A stretch of 9,779 nucleotides of DNA from Bacteroidetes bacterium QH_1_64_81. Lineage in GTDB: Bacteria; Bacteroidota; Rhodothermia; Rhodothermales; Salinibacteraceae. The notes below the pieces were generated by a model. The model saw only the letters and a list, made by a program, of their open reading frames with translations, was not told the DNA's origin and ran no database searches. Numbering within the stretch: position 1 is the stretch's first letter; each line of letters starts with the position of its first letter. Where the stretch lies: positions 1 through 9,779 of the forward strand of contig PXSX01000335.1 of assembly GCA_003022655.1 (NCBI GenBank), written 5' to 3'. Of the stretch, positions 9,576 through 9,779 are shown piece after piece. The position numbers and the translations under genes were made by a program.

Positions 9576-9664
9576 GTGATGCGTGAAGAGTGATGCCTGA
9601 GGCGATGAACAGGGATCGTCAAGTCCGCGGACGAAGAACTCACGCCTCACGTTTCACGGGTCAC
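9576..9664. repeat. Inverted array of 7-base GTGANNN repeats
   Basis: Left arm 9576-9603 is four consecutive heptamers on the + strand: GTGATGC, GTGAAGA, GTGATGC, CTGAGGC. Right arm 9637-9664, read on the - strand, is four more: GTGACCC, GTGAAAC, GTGAGGC, GTGAGTT. Seven of the eight units begin GTGA and the eighth begins CTGA. The arms are reverse complements at 20 of 28 positions (22 pairable with G-U wobble) around a 33-base spacer, so the array could fold into a long imperfect hairpin. It lies in the spacer between the divergent zinc-ribbon gene and the gene starting at 9708. Short heptamer arrays are known as intergenic repeats in some bacteria, notably cyanobacteria; whether this is a dispersed family here cannot be told from one copy. 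No T-run follows, so it is not a standard terminator. Confidence 0.7.
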
Positions 9665-9707
9665 TTTCTATCAATTTCTCCCCGCTTCGATTCACCCGAT
9701 CTCCACC

Positions 9708-9779
9708 ATGCCGTCGTTTGACCCAGACAACTTCACCACCCGTCTCCTCGCCGAATCGCTGTTCTACGACCTGGAGTAC
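9708..9779 (+). CDS. 5' end of an unidentified protein (3' end outside window)
   Basis: An ATG at 9708-9710 opens a frame that runs to the window edge, giving 24 residues that begin MPSFDPDNFTTRLLAESLFY. Codons end predominantly in C or G, like the other genes here, and the fragment is soluble-looking and acidic, with no signal peptide. No clear ribosome-binding site precedes the ATG; the upstream bases are pyrimidine-rich, which is common in Bacteroidetes. The gene is divergent from the zinc-ribbon gene, and the heptamer array and TTGACA promoter candidate lie in its upstream spacer. Too little is visible to name a family. Confidence 0.55.
   Translation, partial: MPSFDPDNFTTRLLAESLFYDLEY

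Overview
The window looks like chromosomal DNA from a high-GC, acid-proteome member of the Bacteroidota/Rhodothermota, most like Salinibacter or a close relative. This is inferred from three things: a SprA-family protein (found only in the Bacteroidetes-type lineages that carry type IX secretion), GC-rich codon third positions, and acidic, Asp/Glu-rich proteins of the kind seen in salt-in halophiles. No marker in the window proves the species.

Layout. Positions 1-174 hold the last 57 codons of an unidentified + strand gene. A gap of about 430 bases follows, with no convincing gene but a candidate promoter near its end. Positions 603-8351 are one uninterrupted, very large gene for SprA (also called Sov), the outer-membrane translocon of the type IX secretion system; it fills about 80% of the window. 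After a 67-base gap with a possible stem-loop comes lipB (8419-9207, +), the octanoyltransferase of lipoate synthesis. A small double zinc-ribbon protein (9247-9492, -) converges on lipB. A 215-base divergent spacer then carries an inverted array of 7-base GTGANNN repeats and a TTGACA-type promoter candidate. The window ends in the first 24 codons of an unidentified + strand gene (9708 onward).

How the genes fit together. SprA acts in protein export across the outer membrane and LipB in cofactor attachment in the cytoplasm; nothing here ties them functionally, and their shared strand and short gap are weak evidence for co-transcription. No other type IX component (GldK/L/M/N, PorV, SprE, SprT) is visible. 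No RNA gene, insertion sequence, CRISPR array, phage or defence gene was seen. The window is mostly ordinary core-genome content. The least explained element is the inverted heptamer-repeat array at 9576-9664.
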